Below are positions 39,060 through 48,654 of a stretch of 64,000 nucleotides of DNA, piece after piece; the first letter of the stretch is position 1; each line of letters opens with the position of its first letter. Where the stretch lies: assembly GCF_007827555.1 (NCBI RefSeq), contig NZ_VISS01000022.1, positions 1 through 64,000 on the forward strand, written 5' to 3'. Made by a program: the position numbers and the translations under genes. The notes beneath the pieces were generated by a model. It did not search any database, was not told where the DNA came from, and was given only the letters and a program-made list of their open reading frames with translations. The DNA is from Aeribacillus composti (GTDB taxonomy: Bacteria > Bacillota > Bacilli > Bacillales > Aeribacillaceae).

Positions 39060-39305
39060 ATGTTTGATAAGAACAAAGACTACAGATGGACATTGGAACT
39101 GTCTAAGCTGTTAAGAAATATCTTAAGCAGCAAGTTATCAAATTTAGTTAATGAAAATATCGTGTTGTTGTGTATCCAATTATTAAACAAAGGTAGAAAA
39201 AGTTATTGGGATAATAAGGAATATGACGATCATCGCATGTTTTGTAAAGAAATCTCCACTGGAAAAAGTTCAAGAGAATTAGCAATGAAGAATATTCCTG
39301 TTTAG
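39060..39305 (+). CDS. unrecognised 81-residue frame
   Basis: The frame encodes MFDKNKDYRWTLELSKLLRN and on, with a mostly helical prediction. There is no RBS at the ATG and the frame is open upstream toward the IS, so it is likely the 3-prime remnant of a larger gene cut by that element. Confidence 0.3.
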   Translation: MFDKNKDYRWTLELSKLLRNILSSKLSNLVNENIVLLCIQLLNKGRKSYWDNKEYDDHRMFCKEISTGKSSRELAMKNIPV

Positions 39306-39359
39306 AAAATTTTTTGAGGAGAACTTGAATAAAAACTCTGGGGATGATTCGGCGCGAGT

Positions 39360-39512
39360 GTGTTGATCAGTGAATTGCCTCGCACAGTCTATATATTTGT
39401 TGCCGTTTTGATCATAAACATATATTTCTTCGCCTCGCTTCATTACAACTTTGTCCACTTTATAGTATAGACTATTTGGATTTGTTAAATTTTCATTCTT
39501 ATCACACTCCAT
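39360..39512 (-). pseudogene. class III aminotransferase N-terminal fragment
   Basis: Minus-strand residues NPNSLYYKVDKVVMKRGEEI then YVYDQNGNKYIDCA match the first 50 residues of class III PLP-dependent aminotransferases. The homology ends abruptly. Confidence 0.6.
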
Positions 39513-39741
39513 CTATTTTTGGTATTGATAATAAATGGAAATTTGAGAAACATGTTTAACTGGAAAATCTCTCCCTTCATGATAATAAATTACAAAACAA
39601 ATATTCTTTATTATTAAAAATTGTAAATTTTTTGTTAAATATCCTAAAAATAGGTTGAGTTATATTCTTTTTTGAGAAATAATTTTCCTAGATTATAAAG
39701 TTCTCGCCAACAAACTCCTCAGTATCTTACTATGTCTATTT

Positions 39742-39972
39742 ATGGCAGGAATATTTGCAATCGCTTTAATTATTACTAATCAACATTTTCCTGAACACAC
39801 AAAAAGGGTAACTAGCATATTATTAGCTTCTAATGCACTTGGTGGTTCATTAATACCCATTATTATTGGTTGGTGTATGGATTATTATCCAGCGCGGATT
39901 TCCTTCTGGGCTTTTGCTACTATAATGCTTATGATGTCGATTCTTGTCATTATAAAATCTAGGAAACGATAG
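39742..39972 (+). pseudogene. MFS transporter C-terminal fragment
   Basis: The 76-residue frame holds the last two or three membrane helices of a major facilitator (LLASNALGGSLIPIIIGWCM, FATIMLMMSILVIIKS). No N-terminal part is present. Confidence 0.6.
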
Positions 39973-40101
39973 AATTTCAAGAGAAAGTGAAAATATTCAA
40001 AGCAATTCGAATATCCAATAATAAAAAATACATGACAAAGCCTAAACTTATCCCAGCCCCAAATATTCATATAACTATAAAAAATAAGAGGTGAATTTAC
40101 C

Positions 40102-40539
40102 ATGAAAAAAGAAATTTTAACAACTAATAATATCGTTCTTAACCAAAAAGCAAAAGATAAAATTGACGCAATTAAAATGGCAGGGAAAATCCTAGTTGAT
40201 AACGGTTATGTAGAAGAAGAGTACATTAGTAAAATGCTAGAAAGAGAAGAATTGAGCTCTACATATATGGGCAACTATGTTGCGGTTCCGCATGGAACGG
40301 AAGAAGCAAAAACATCTGTAAAATCTTCAGGAATTTGCGTGATACAGCTCCCCGAGGGAGTTGATTTTGGAAATGGAAATATCGTTCATATTTTGATAGG
40401 TATCGCAGCAGTAGACAATGAACATTTGGATATTTTATCTAAAATCGCTATTTATTGTTCAGAAGAAGAAAACGTTCTCAAAATGGTTAAAGCTACTTCT
40501 AAGGAAGAGATCCTTTCCTTCTTTGAAGCGATAAATTAG
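40102..40539 (+). CDS. mtlF: PTS mannitol-type EIIA component
   Basis: The 145-residue PTS EIIA of the fructose/mannitol family has the phosphorylated His in YVAVPHGTEEAK. The length and the N-terminal ILTTNNIVLN pattern fit MtlF. AAGAGGTG precedes the ATG. The partner EIICB (mtlA) and mtlD are not in the window, so this gene appears stranded by rearrangement. Confidence 0.85.
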   Translation: MKKEILTTNNIVLNQKAKDKIDAIKMAGKILVDNGYVEEEYISKMLEREELSSTYMGNYVAVPHGTEEAKTSVKSSGICVIQLPEGVDFGNGNIVHILIGIAAVDNEHLDILSKIAIYCSEEENVLKMVKATSKEEILSFFEAIN

Positions 40540-40666
40540 AGTTTTTCACCCAATGTGATCGTCAAAGTCATTCAAACACTGAGATTCATTGTTTATATCA
40601 GGGTACCAATAAGTTGTTTATTTTTGTGATTCATTACCATATTTTGAGATTCAGTCAAAAAAAGTA

Positions 40667-40739
40667 GAAAACACTTACGAAGTCCTGGTAAAATGTTAGC
40701 TATTATACAAAACATTACAGGAGGTTCGTAAGTGTTTTC
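40667..40739 (+). promoter_or_regulatory. RBS-sequestering hairpin of a transposase remnant (copy 2)
   Basis: GAAAACACTTACGAA (40667-40681) is the exact complement of TTCGTAAGTGTTTTC (40725-40739), and the adjacent TCCTG pairs with CAGGA of the AGGAGG. A frame following the stem (VFSVPNILGY, later YFINVKNVCYEERWTYCGF) looks like the decayed N-terminus of a transposase, running to about 40894. The structure would hide the RBS in read-through transcripts. Confidence 0.6.
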
Positions 40740-40954
40740 AGTGCCGAACATTTTAGGTTACTAAACAAGAGATTCATGAAATTATTTCATTAATGTTAAA
40801 AATGTCTGTTATGAAGAACGGTGGACCTATTGCGGGTTTATGACCTCTTATGTTTGCGATTCTCGAACAAGAAAAGCAAGTAAAAGTTAAATAAATCTTT
40901 GTATTAATTCGGATACTCAAGCAGCAAAAAGTCTCCTATTAAAATAGTCTTTTT

Positions 40955-41270
40955 CTAAATTTATTTTTAATCAAGATCTTCAATTTTTAACAACGCCTCT
41001 TCCGGATTCCTGTCTTGTATTGGAACAAAAAGTCTTGCAACAATCTTTGATCAATTAAACTACTAAGATCATTTACATCTTCTTCAAAAAATAATGGAAA
41101 TTTGTCGTCGACCTCCAATCGTGCAAAAATCCTAGGGGATCGACGACTCTTTCAAATCTTCGTTGAACCTTGACAAATCAAAGGATTGATTAAATGTAAC
41201 ACCTTCGCTAAAATGAAAATAACCAATAAACCATTTAAAACCAAATACTTATCTAACAACAATTTGTGGG
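40955..41270 (+). promoter_or_regulatory. CRISPR leader of array 2
   Basis: About 315 bp directly upstream of the first repeat is homologous to the leader of array 3 (46275-46587). It contains an inverted repeat GTCGTCGACC...GGATCGACGAC at about 41103-41147 and the conserved stretch AAAATGAAAATAACCAAT just upstream of the repeats. Confidence 0.75.
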
Positions 41271-41633
41271 GTTTTTATCTTAACTACGAGGAATTGAAAC
41301 TTTTTCGTTTAGATATATCGCTATTTTTCGATCGCTGTTTTTATCTTAACTACGAGGAATTGAAACTCCAGGGAAAGTCTGTTTTTGCGTTCAGACGTTG
41401 AACGTTTTTATCTTAACTAGAAGGAATTGAAACCCAAAATTGATTTCGGAACCGTCAATTTTTTCACCGGTTTTTATCTTAACTAGAAGGAATTGAAACA
41501 TAAGACTACGCAATTCATTCATCGCCCTGGATTGGTTTTTATCTAACTAGAAGGAATTGAAAACCTCTTAGATTGGCGTTCCCTGTTTCAGCTAGGTGAG
41601 TTTTTATCTTAACGATGAAGAAAAATTTTAAAC
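41271..41633 (+). CRISPR. CRISPR array 2, six repeats
   Basis: The 30-bp repeats start at 41271, 41337, 41404, 41470 and 41535, with a degenerate terminal copy at 41600. Spacers are 35-37 bp. Repeats read GTTTTTATCTTAAC...GGAATTGAAAC, with ACTACGAGG in the first two and ACTAGAAGG in the next ones. The leader is on the left, so transcription is rightward. No cas genes are in the window. Confidence 0.95.
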
Positions 41634-41637
41634 CAAA

Positions 41638-41662
41638 AAGCACGGCCTATGCGGTCGTGCTT
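41638..41662 (+). terminator. hairpin after array 2
   Basis: AAGCACGGCC and GGTCGTGCTT pair across TATGC, giving a stable stem just after the terminal repeat. It could end the array transcript. Confidence 0.5.
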
Positions 41663-42150
41663 AATCAATTTTTATGGTCAAGGAAACGGATGTAGTGCTG
41701 AAACATCCATGAGCCAGCGATGCCTTTGTTGAAACATTTGTATTGACCGCTCCTTATTTATGTGCGGTGAAACAGCTTGCACGTCTCTGTATTTTTTGCT
41801 TGCAAACGATAGAAAGAAATGAAGAAGCCCATTCTTCATTTCGATCGTGTGGCGTTATCTGATGAAGCGGTATCAACAAGTTTTATAAGAACAAGGGTTC
41901 ACCCAAGAAGAAGGTTATTAACTTTCTGGTTAATATATATTGTCTACATGAGCGTTTACTAGGCGCTCATTTTATTTACTGATAAGCGATCAGATCAGGA
42001 AATTCATTTTATTTCCAAAATTAATTGTGTGCATACCACAAAAAATACTAAAAAAATAATCATTACAAACAAATAATGTAAAAAATACTCCAAATTACCT
42101 ATAAATGTGATAAAATGATAATTAAGGTAAAAAGTGTATAATATTCAATT
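41663..42150. other. non-coding stretch before the secretion cassette
   Basis: Only short broken frames are seen (for example MKRYQQVL then EQGFTQEEG on the plus strand near 41865-41920). I see no intact gene; it is probably a relic region. Confidence 0.3.
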
Positions 42151-42163
42151 ATTTAGGTGAAAA

Positions 42164-42622
42164 ATGCTTGCTTTATCTTTTGCTATATTACTATGTTTTA
42201 TTTTTACATTTTCACCATCTGATGATGCTTATCGAGCCACCAAAACTGCAAATCGCCGCCCTGTTCTTTTCTAACCAAAGCGTTAATCCCGATAACAATG
42301 TAACAGCGAAAGCCGATTACCTTATTTGTCTGACTGGAAAGGTTGCGGAAAATATAAAGCATTAAGTTCTACTACTAGAACTGGGTTTAAGAAGTTAACT
42401 CATCAAGTTTCGTTTTATACAGTTGGAGGAAGTGTTTCCTTTAGCGGAGCCGGAGCAAGTAGTAGTGGATCTAGTCCTGGTTATTCAAGAAGCACAACTT
42501 CAAAATCTTATAGCAGCTCTGGAAATGTTTGTGGAAGCGGTTTAACAATATATCTTGGCATGTACACTACTACTATAGTTGATTATAGTAATAGAACATA
42601 CACAGCTATTGCAAAAATCTAA
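42164..42622 (+). pseudogene. secreted Gly/Ser-rich peptide gene, apparently frameshifted
   Basis: ATG 42164 after AGGTGA opens a signal-peptide-like MLALSFAILLCFIFTFSPSD, but this frame stops at 42272. A middle piece is in another frame (SNQSVNPDNNVTAKADY). The last 95 residues return to the first frame from about 42326 (SDWKGCGKYKALSS, a Ser/Gly-rich centre, GNVCGSGLTIYLGMYTTT). Two Cys could form a disulfide. The size, signal peptide and downstream lipoprotein/ABC genes suggest a bacteriocin-like secreted peptide. The family is not recognised. Either the gene is decayed or the sequence has two compensating indels. Confidence 0.5.
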
Positions 42623-42696
42623 TATTTAGAGCAGAATATCTACACTTTTTACCTCATTTCCAATATAAAGGCTAATAGGTTAGGAGATATGTTTAT

Positions 42697-44166
42697 ATGA
42701 AACAAAATATCTATTTGCTTATAGTATGTTTTTTCCTGCTTACAGCTTGCAGTGAACCTTATTTTAAAAATCGGCCTATTCATAGTAATAATTTTATTAA
42801 TACGATCAATTCTTATATGAAAGAAAGTAATGATGGAAGTGTTTTTGAAGTAACCAGTCAGTCTGAGGAAATATCTGATTTGAAAAATAATAGCTCGATA
42901 TTATATCTTGGCAAAATAAATGATAAATTACAGCCTAGTGAATGTAAGCAAGAACAAAATAATTTTTATTGTAGGATTTTATTATCAATGTTAAAAAAAG
43001 ATAGTTTATTCTCAATAGAAGAAATTAATAAGGTTCGTTCATTTTTTGATTTATATTTTCTTTATAATATGATGGAATATATTGGTGATTCAGAGGGGTT
43101 AGAAAAAATAAAAAAAGTATTTATGAAGCTAGAGAATCCAGGCAAGGCTGATCAAGTGGAGTATTATTATTTTCTAATATTGGATTATAAGATAAATAAC
43201 ACGGTTGCAGATATGAAAGATAAAATTGAAAATAACATTTCAAGTTTTACTGAACAAGACCTTTTAGACTTAGACTATAATAAACCAATTCTTCTTCATG
43301 CCTCTATTATTTTAAGCAATCTATATGATCTTGAAGTAAATTTGGACCATTTAAAAGACATATATGAAAAGAAAGAAAACCAAATAACAATATTATTCAG
43401 AGATGAAATTACTTATTGGGTTCATTTAATGATCGCAAAAGAACTAGAGCAACACTTTGAGAACAAAAAGTTTATGACTAATATATTATCAGAAACAAGA
43501 CCTTTTCATACGTACTTTTATTCATTGGAGAGTATAAGAAATCTATATTTAATGTCGAATGTATTTGCTAGTAAAGAAATTTCTGATGTCGATAAATATT
43601 TAAATGTACTAAGCCATCGCATAGATAGTTTTAGTCAGGAATTGAAAAACAATAGAGATCAAAGTTATTACCAATATTCATATTATTTAAACTATGCAGA
43701 AGAAGTGATTGGAAAATCCTCTCGTAATCAAGAAGCTGCTGAAAATACAAACTGCCGAGACATAAAATTATTTAATGAAATGTATTACTGTTATAAGGCA
43801 ACTGGTGAGATGGCTACTTCTGAAGCTGTTGCTATAGAAGAGTCAGATGACTTACTTACAAAGGTACTAAAGTACGATATCATTGACCCTACTCCCAAAG
43901 ATATCGAAGAAATGAAAAAATTATATCCTGAAGTTTTAAATAATGAAAGTAAAGACTTCTATATTATATTAAATATTTATACTAGTCTAGTTCAAAAGCA
44001 TAACCTTGATATAGATAAGGAATTAATTAGAAAAAAGGTAGAGCAGTATGAATGTTATTTAGGATATTGTGAACCAAGAGGTAACTATGTTTTTGAGCTA
44101 AGTGTGTATTTGAATAATATCCTTAATATATTAGAGGGTGATGAATTTGCACAAAAATTCCGTTGA
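42697..44166 (+). CDS. lipoprotein of the secreted-peptide cassette
   Basis: The 489-residue protein has a signal peptide with lipobox LTAC (lipidated Cys18) and is otherwise soluble and strongly helical. The pattern suggests TPR-like repeats, but no family is recognised. It lies between the peptide gene and the ABC genes and overlaps the ATPase start by about 26 bp. An immunity or peptide-capture role on the outer face of the membrane is plausible. Its very AT-rich coding style matches the two ABC genes and differs from flanking sequence. Confidence 0.7.
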   Translation: MKQNIYLLIVCFFLLTACSEPYFKNRPIHSNNFINTINSYMKESNDGSVFEVTSQSEEISDLKNNSSILYLGKINDKLQPSECKQEQNNFYCRILLSMLKKDSLFSIEEINKVRSFFDLYFLYNMMEYIGDSEGLEKIKKVFMKLENPGKADQVEYYYFLILDYKINNTVADMKDKIENNISSFTEQDLLDLDYNKPILLHASIILSNLYDLEVNLDHLKDIYEKKENQITILFRDEITYWVHLMIAKELEQHFENKKFMTNILSETRPFHTYFYSLESIRNLYLMSNVFASKEISDVDKYLNVLSHRIDSFSQELKNNRDQSYYQYSYYLNYAEEVIGKSSRNQEAAENTNCRDIKLFNEMYYCYKATGEMATSEAVAIEESDDLLTKVLKYDIIDPTPKDIEEMKKLYPEVLNNESKDFYIILNIYTSLVQKHNLDIDKELIRKKVEQYECYLGYCEPRGNYVFELSVYLNNILNILEGDEFAQKFR

Positions 44167-44833
44167 CAACTATGAGGATATTCATGTTAGTGTTAAAAAC
44201 ATTAACTTTCAATACGGCGAAAAAATAATCTTGAGAAATCTCTCTCTAGAGATAAATGAACCTGGTTTATATGCTATTTATGGAAAAAGCGGGTGTGGGA
44301 AAACCACTTTTATCAATATTTTATCTTTAATACAAAAACCTCACTCAGGAACCATTAATTTATTCCATAAACAAATTAATTTTGAGGATGTTGAATTAGT
44401 TGATGACTTGCGGAAAAAAATAGCGTATTTCTTCCAAGATTTAAATTTAATAGAGACTTTAACAATTAGAGAAAACCTTCAAATTATCTCACTTATAAAC
44501 AGCCAGCCTTTAGATAACGAAAAACTAAATAAATACAGCAGGCAAATACAAATGGAAAACAAGTTAGATATTCCAGTAAATAATCTCTCTGGTGGTGAAA
44601 GACAACGAGCAGCTTTTTTAAAAGTATTGGTATTTGAATATCCGCTTATTTTATTGGATGAGCCAACGAATAATTTAGATGAAGAGAACATTAAAATCAT
44701 AATGGATATTTTATCTAGTATAAAAAAAGATAGGGTCATTATAGTAGTAACCCATTCAAAATTTGTTGTGGAAAATTCAGACAAATCATTTGATTTTATT
44801 CAATTAAATAAAGGATTGAAAGAACTATGTTAA
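44141..44833 (+). CDS. ABC transporter ATP-binding protein (MacB/LolD type)
   Basis: The 230-residue ATPase has Walker A YGKSGCGKTTF, signature NLSGGERQRAAFLK, Walker B LILLDEPTNNLD and a switch His in VIVVTHSK. It belongs to the class that pairs with FtsX/MacB-like permeases in bacteriocin export or immunity. GTG 44138 is an alternative start. It overlaps its neighbours on both sides, showing a tight operon. Confidence 0.88.
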   Translation: MNLHKNSVDNYEDIHVSVKNINFQYGEKIILRNLSLEINEPGLYAIYGKSGCGKTTFINILSLIQKPHSGTINLFHKQINFEDVELVDDLRKKIAYFFQDLNLIETLTIRENLQIISLINSQPLDNEKLNKYSRQIQMENKLDIPVNNLSGGERQRAAFLKVLVFEYPLILLDEPTNNLDEENIKIIMDILSSIKKDRVIIVVTHSKFVVENSDKSFDFIQLNKGLKELC

Positions 44834-45945
44834 AACATGATTCGGTTTTTTATTATATAAAGCAAAAATATTTAAAAAGTTTAAGAAAGCTTGCGATACT
44901 AAACTTTTTATTACTAATATTGATTATATTTTCGATCTTTACAGTATTTATTTCTGCTGAGAACATCCATAATAATATATTAAATAATGATAAATTATCA
45001 ATGGTACTGATCAATGGATATACAGAAACAGGAGAATTTGAGTACGATACCAACTTAATTTTAAATTTGCCTCATGTTAAAAATCTTACCTATGATTATG
45101 AAATTCCTCTTATTTATTCGTCGGAAAAAGAGGAGGTAGAGTTTTTAGATTGCTTGCCTCTTAATGAAACTACTAGAGAAGCAATTAGTTTTGACGAACA
45201 AGTTGATGACAATGCTTTAGTGCTGCCAGAACATTTTAAAAATCAAAAATTAATTATTTCTGATATGAATCACAAGCCCGTTAAAACTACAAACTATTAT
45301 TATGAAGGATCAGGCACATATTTTCTAAAGGATCAATGTTATCTCGCTCAACCTTTATATAATAAAATGTTGGCAACAATTAATAGCAGTAACTATTCAG
45401 GTGTTAAATCACTTATTGTGAACTTAGAAAAAACAGAATATATATATGATTTTGTCAAATCCTTTCATGAAATGTTTAATGAAGATGAAGTTTATGTATA
45501 TTATCAATCTGAAGGATTGGAGAACTTAGTACAAAATTCGAAAGTCTCTTTTCATTTGCTTTTGTTTTTCCAGCTAAGCTTACTTATTGTAATTGTTATT
45601 GTATATAAAAACAGCTTAAATTCTCTCATCAAGTTAATAAATCGTGATTTACTGTCTCTCTATTTAAACGGAATGTCTAGCAAAGAAATCACATCCCAGT
45701 TTTATAAAACAATCGAATCAGGAAACAAAAAAATTTATATTTTCTCTTATGGAACGGTTATTTTATTTGCTATTCTTCTTTCTAAGGCGCTAAATAATGA
45801 AATATTAATGATAATTACCGTTGGTTTATTATTACTATTAAGTTTATTCATTTTACTAAATAAATTGTTTGTAAAGTATGTTATTTCCAGCATATTAGCG
45901 AAAGAACTATCAAATGAGAATATTGTTTCTCAGCTGCGTAACTAG
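44827..45945 (+). CDS. ABC permease, FtsX/MacB-like
   Basis: The 372-residue membrane protein has one N-terminal segment (about residues 20-43), a large extracellular domain (about 44-235), and three C-terminal segments (about 240-260, 298-318, 322-345). This is the FtsX/MacB topology. It overlaps the ATPase gene by 7 bp. With the lipoprotein it probably forms an efflux or immunity complex for the secreted peptide. Confidence 0.78.
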   Translation: MLKHDSVFYYIKQKYLKSLRKLAILNFLLLILIIFSIFTVFISAENIHNNILNNDKLSMVLINGYTETGEFEYDTNLILNLPHVKNLTYDYEIPLIYSSEKEEVEFLDCLPLNETTREAISFDEQVDDNALVLPEHFKNQKLIISDMNHKPVKTTNYYYEGSGTYFLKDQCYLAQPLYNKMLATINSSNYSGVKSLIVNLEKTEYIYDFVKSFHEMFNEDEVYVYYQSEGLENLVQNSKVSFHLLLFFQLSLLIVIVIVYKNSLNSLIKLINRDLLSLYLNGMSSKEITSQFYKTIESGNKKIYIFSYGTVILFAILLSKALNNEILMIITVGLLLLLSLFILLNKLFVKYVISSILAKELSNENIVSQLRN

Positions 45946-45967
45946 TCTTTAATCAAGTAACATTTAG

Positions 45968-46003
45968 AATGACAACGGGGACGACTAACCGTTGTCATTT
46001 TTT
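45968..46003 (+). terminator. terminator of the peptide/ABC operon
   Basis: AATGACAACGG and CCGTTGTCATT pair perfectly (45968-45978, 45989-45999) and are followed by a T run. Confidence 0.88.
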
Positions 46004-46274
46004 AAATCCAATAATTTTTAACATTCCACTTTTTCTGATAGCACATGCTGCAAATTTTCATTTATCTGAAACAGAAAATCGTGTGTAACTGGACCGTTGC
46101 AGACTAGAAAATTGCGTCACCAATTAGTCCATATAATTGTGTCAAAAGGGAAATAGAAAAGAGCCACATTGCTTCCTTTCCTTTGTAGAATTTACAATGG
46201 ACAAACATAAGGAGGAATGCAACAATGGCTTTACCGTAAATGATGTAATGTCAAATAATCCACTTATCTATTTT

Positions 46275-46587
46275 CTAAATCTATTTCTAATTCAGGATCT
46301 TTAATTCTTTACAACGCCTCTTCTCGATTTCTGTCCGATAAAAAGTCCTAAAAACAAGCCTTTGATCAGTAAGAATACTGGAATCATTGACATTCTTCTT
46401 TATAAAAATAATGAAAATTTGTCGTCGACCTCCAATCGTGCAAAAATCCCGGGGGATCGACGACTCTTTTAAAATTCAATTGAGCCCACGCAAATCAAAG
46501 GATTGATAAAATTTGACTCCTTCGTTAAAATGAAAATAACCAATTAACCAATTTAAACGAAATGCTTATTTAACAACATTTTCTGGG
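46275..46587 (+). promoter_or_regulatory. CRISPR leader of array 3
   Basis: The region is homologous over its whole length to the array 2 leader, with the same GTCGTCGACC...GGATCGACGAC inverted repeat (46421-46465) and the same AAAATGAAAATAACCAAT element before the first repeat. Between the operon terminator and this leader (46004-46274) only a short transposase-like start (AAGGAGGAATGCAACAATGG, 46211-46230) is seen. Confidence 0.75.
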
Positions 46588-47415
46588 GTTTTTATCTTAA
46601 CTATGAGGAATTGAAGCTCAGATTCCTCATCATATGCCATATAAATATAAACGTTTTTATCTTAACTATGAGGAATTGAAGCCAGCTACATATAAACTCA
46701 ATGATGAAAAAAACGGAATAGTTTTTATCTTAACTATGAGGAATTGAAGCCCGTAACAACACGTACACCGTCGCAAATAATTTCGAAAGGTTTTTATCTT
46801 AACTATGAGGAATTGAAGCCTGACAAATTCCAAGTTTGTATCAAATGATGGATTGTTTTTATCTTAACTATAAGGAATTGAAGCTGATGATCCGTTCACC
46901 AATTATGGTGAACCTATTGAGTTTTTATCTTAACTATAAGGAATTGAAGCAGGTTGTCCACTTTCACACCTTGTTTCTCGAGCCATCGTTTTTATCTTAA
47001 CTATAAGGAATTGAAGCATTTCATAAATTCTTCTCTGGAACGTCCTGATCGTTCGTTTTTATCTTAACTATGAGGAATTGAACATTCCTCTCCTTTTCCT
47101 TTTCTTAGAGATTTACATCATTGTTTTTATCTTAACTATGAGGAATTGAAACTCATATCTGACTTTTCAGCGATCGAAGCCCGTGTAGTTTTTATCTTAA
47201 CTACGAGGAATTGAAACAGTGGAAATGAAAATGGTTGTGTACCCCTTTTCCTGCGTTTTTATCTTAACTATAAGGAATTGAAACCACATGCGCCAACCGT
47301 AAAAATATGCTTGTATTTCGTTTTTATCTTAACTATAAGGAATTGAAACCGTTCTTCTGAATTTAAAATACAATGACCACTAAAAGTTTTTATTTTAACT
47401 ACAAGGAATTGCAAC
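46588..47415 (+). CRISPR. CRISPR array 3, thirteen repeats
   Basis: Repeats start at 46588, 46653, 46721, 46790, 46855, 46921, 46988, 47055, 47123, 47188, 47255, 47320 and 47386. Twelve spacers of about 35-40 bp separate them. The seven leader-proximal repeats end TTGAAGC, while the older distal ones end TTGAAAC (one has lost an A, at 47055). The last repeat is degenerate (TTTTAACTACAAGG...TTGCAAC), as expected at the leader-distal end. Confidence 0.96.
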
Positions 47416-47726
47416 ACCAAACTAAAGGCCTTTACGTTTGATGCCTACCAATTGCTCCCATTATAGACCCCCGCTGTTAAAAATAAGGAATAAAAAACTT
47501 TGAGGCGGTCATATGATACATTTGAGATATAAAAATATTGTGCCGATATGATGTTCAAAACAGTAAAATTGATGCAGGTATTTGCTTATGAAATATGATC
47601 AAGGTGTTTCCTTGTCTTCTAGATACAGGCATGGCATCACGATCTCCATAATTGTAGATGTAAATCCTGCTGGGAAGTTTGAAAATTGGTCATTTCCTTC
47701 ATGATTAGACGGATACCCCCATTCTA

Positions 47727-47962
47727 ATGATGAAGGAGCTGTTTAAGGCGCCACACCCTGTTCCAGTGAAAGAGGATGACGGTACGGTTGCCGCTTTGAC
47801 AGAAAAAGATTGTTCAAAAGAATGCTACTGGATGTACTTGTTAGCCAATGGCGATTCAGCTCCAACCTTCTTGTTCTGGCCTCTCTAGATGAAAAAGCTC
47901 ATTTCATCCATCCTGCTGAGAGCTTTGTGGTGTGCATTTCATTTGTGAAACGATTTCATTGA
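47727..47962 (+). pseudogene. frameshifted small gene of unknown function
   Basis: One frame reads KAPHPVPVKEDDGTVAALTE and KECYWMYLLANGDSAPTFLF to a stop at 47888. The next frame continues DEKAHFIHPAESFVVCISFV. They appear to be one protein split by a single indel. No family is recognised. The rest of 47416-48250 shows no gene. Confidence 0.4.
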
Positions 47963-48261
47963 ATGGTGACCCATATTTTTTTGAAGCTTTTATTCGCCTT
48001 TTTCCTGCAAAAAATTTGTTAATCCTTATTGTTTAAAGAAGGAAAAATTACCCCTTTGTCGAATGGAGTAAAAGAAGAGAGGTAAATGCTGAAACTTAAG
48101 CAAATTTGTTGCGTTTACGGTTCAAGACTTATGAAAAACCGAATCAACAGCAGGTTAGAAATTGTCGTGCCTCATTCCCAAATGTAAACGGTGAAGGAAA
48201 ATATTTTCAGCATTATGAGTGGCAACAAGGCTGTTCAAAAACTAAGCTATATAGGGGGGTG

Positions 48262-48537
48262 TTGAAAGTCGAAAAAGATGAAAAATATTTAAGGGCGAAA
48301 AAAAGAGTGGAAAATTTGAAAGCCTTTTATTTGCATTTCATTTCTTATGTTTTAGTGAATTCTATGCTTTTTGTTTTTAATTTAATTTCGGATCCCGGTA
48401 ATTGGTGGTTTCAATATCCGCTTTTTGGCTGGGGGATTGGGCTTTTAGTACACGGCGCCTCAACATTTGCATTTGGCATATTCGGGGAAGAATGGGAAGA
48501 AAAAAAGATAAAAAAATATATGGAAAAAGACAGGTAG
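48262..48537 (+). CDS. 2TM-domain membrane protein
   Basis: The roughly 91-residue protein fits the 2TM domain: an amphipathic start (YLRAKKRVENLKAFYLHFIS), two membrane segments separated by NLISDPGNWWFQYPLFGWGI, and a C-terminal WEEKKIKKYM. The frame is open upstream to 48106, but homology begins here; TTG 48262 or GTG 48259 follows AGGGGGG. The function of this family is unknown. Confidence 0.7.
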   Translation: MKVEKDEKYLRAKKRVENLKAFYLHFISYVLVNSMLFVFNLISDPGNWWFQYPLFGWGIGLLVHGASTFAFGIFGEEWEEKKIKKYMEKDR

Positions 48538-48546
48538 AACATTTTA

Positions 48547-48573
48547 AAAGCGTTCGGAATCGAACGTTTTTTT
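48547..48573 (+). terminator. terminator after the 2TM gene
   Basis: CGTTCG and CGAACG pair across GAAT inside AAAAG...TTTTTTT. Confidence 0.8.
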
Positions 48574-48654
48574 GTGGAGAGTATTAAAATGGAACATCTA
48601 AAAGATGCACCCTGTGAGGTGCATTTCAAACATTACAGTATGGAGAGTTGAATT

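Noticed and set aside
32640-47415. cas genes near the arrays
   Set aside because: No frame in the window shows Cas1, Cas2, Cas3, Cas6, Cas10 or Cas9 motifs, so the arrays depend on cas genes elsewhere or are orphaned.
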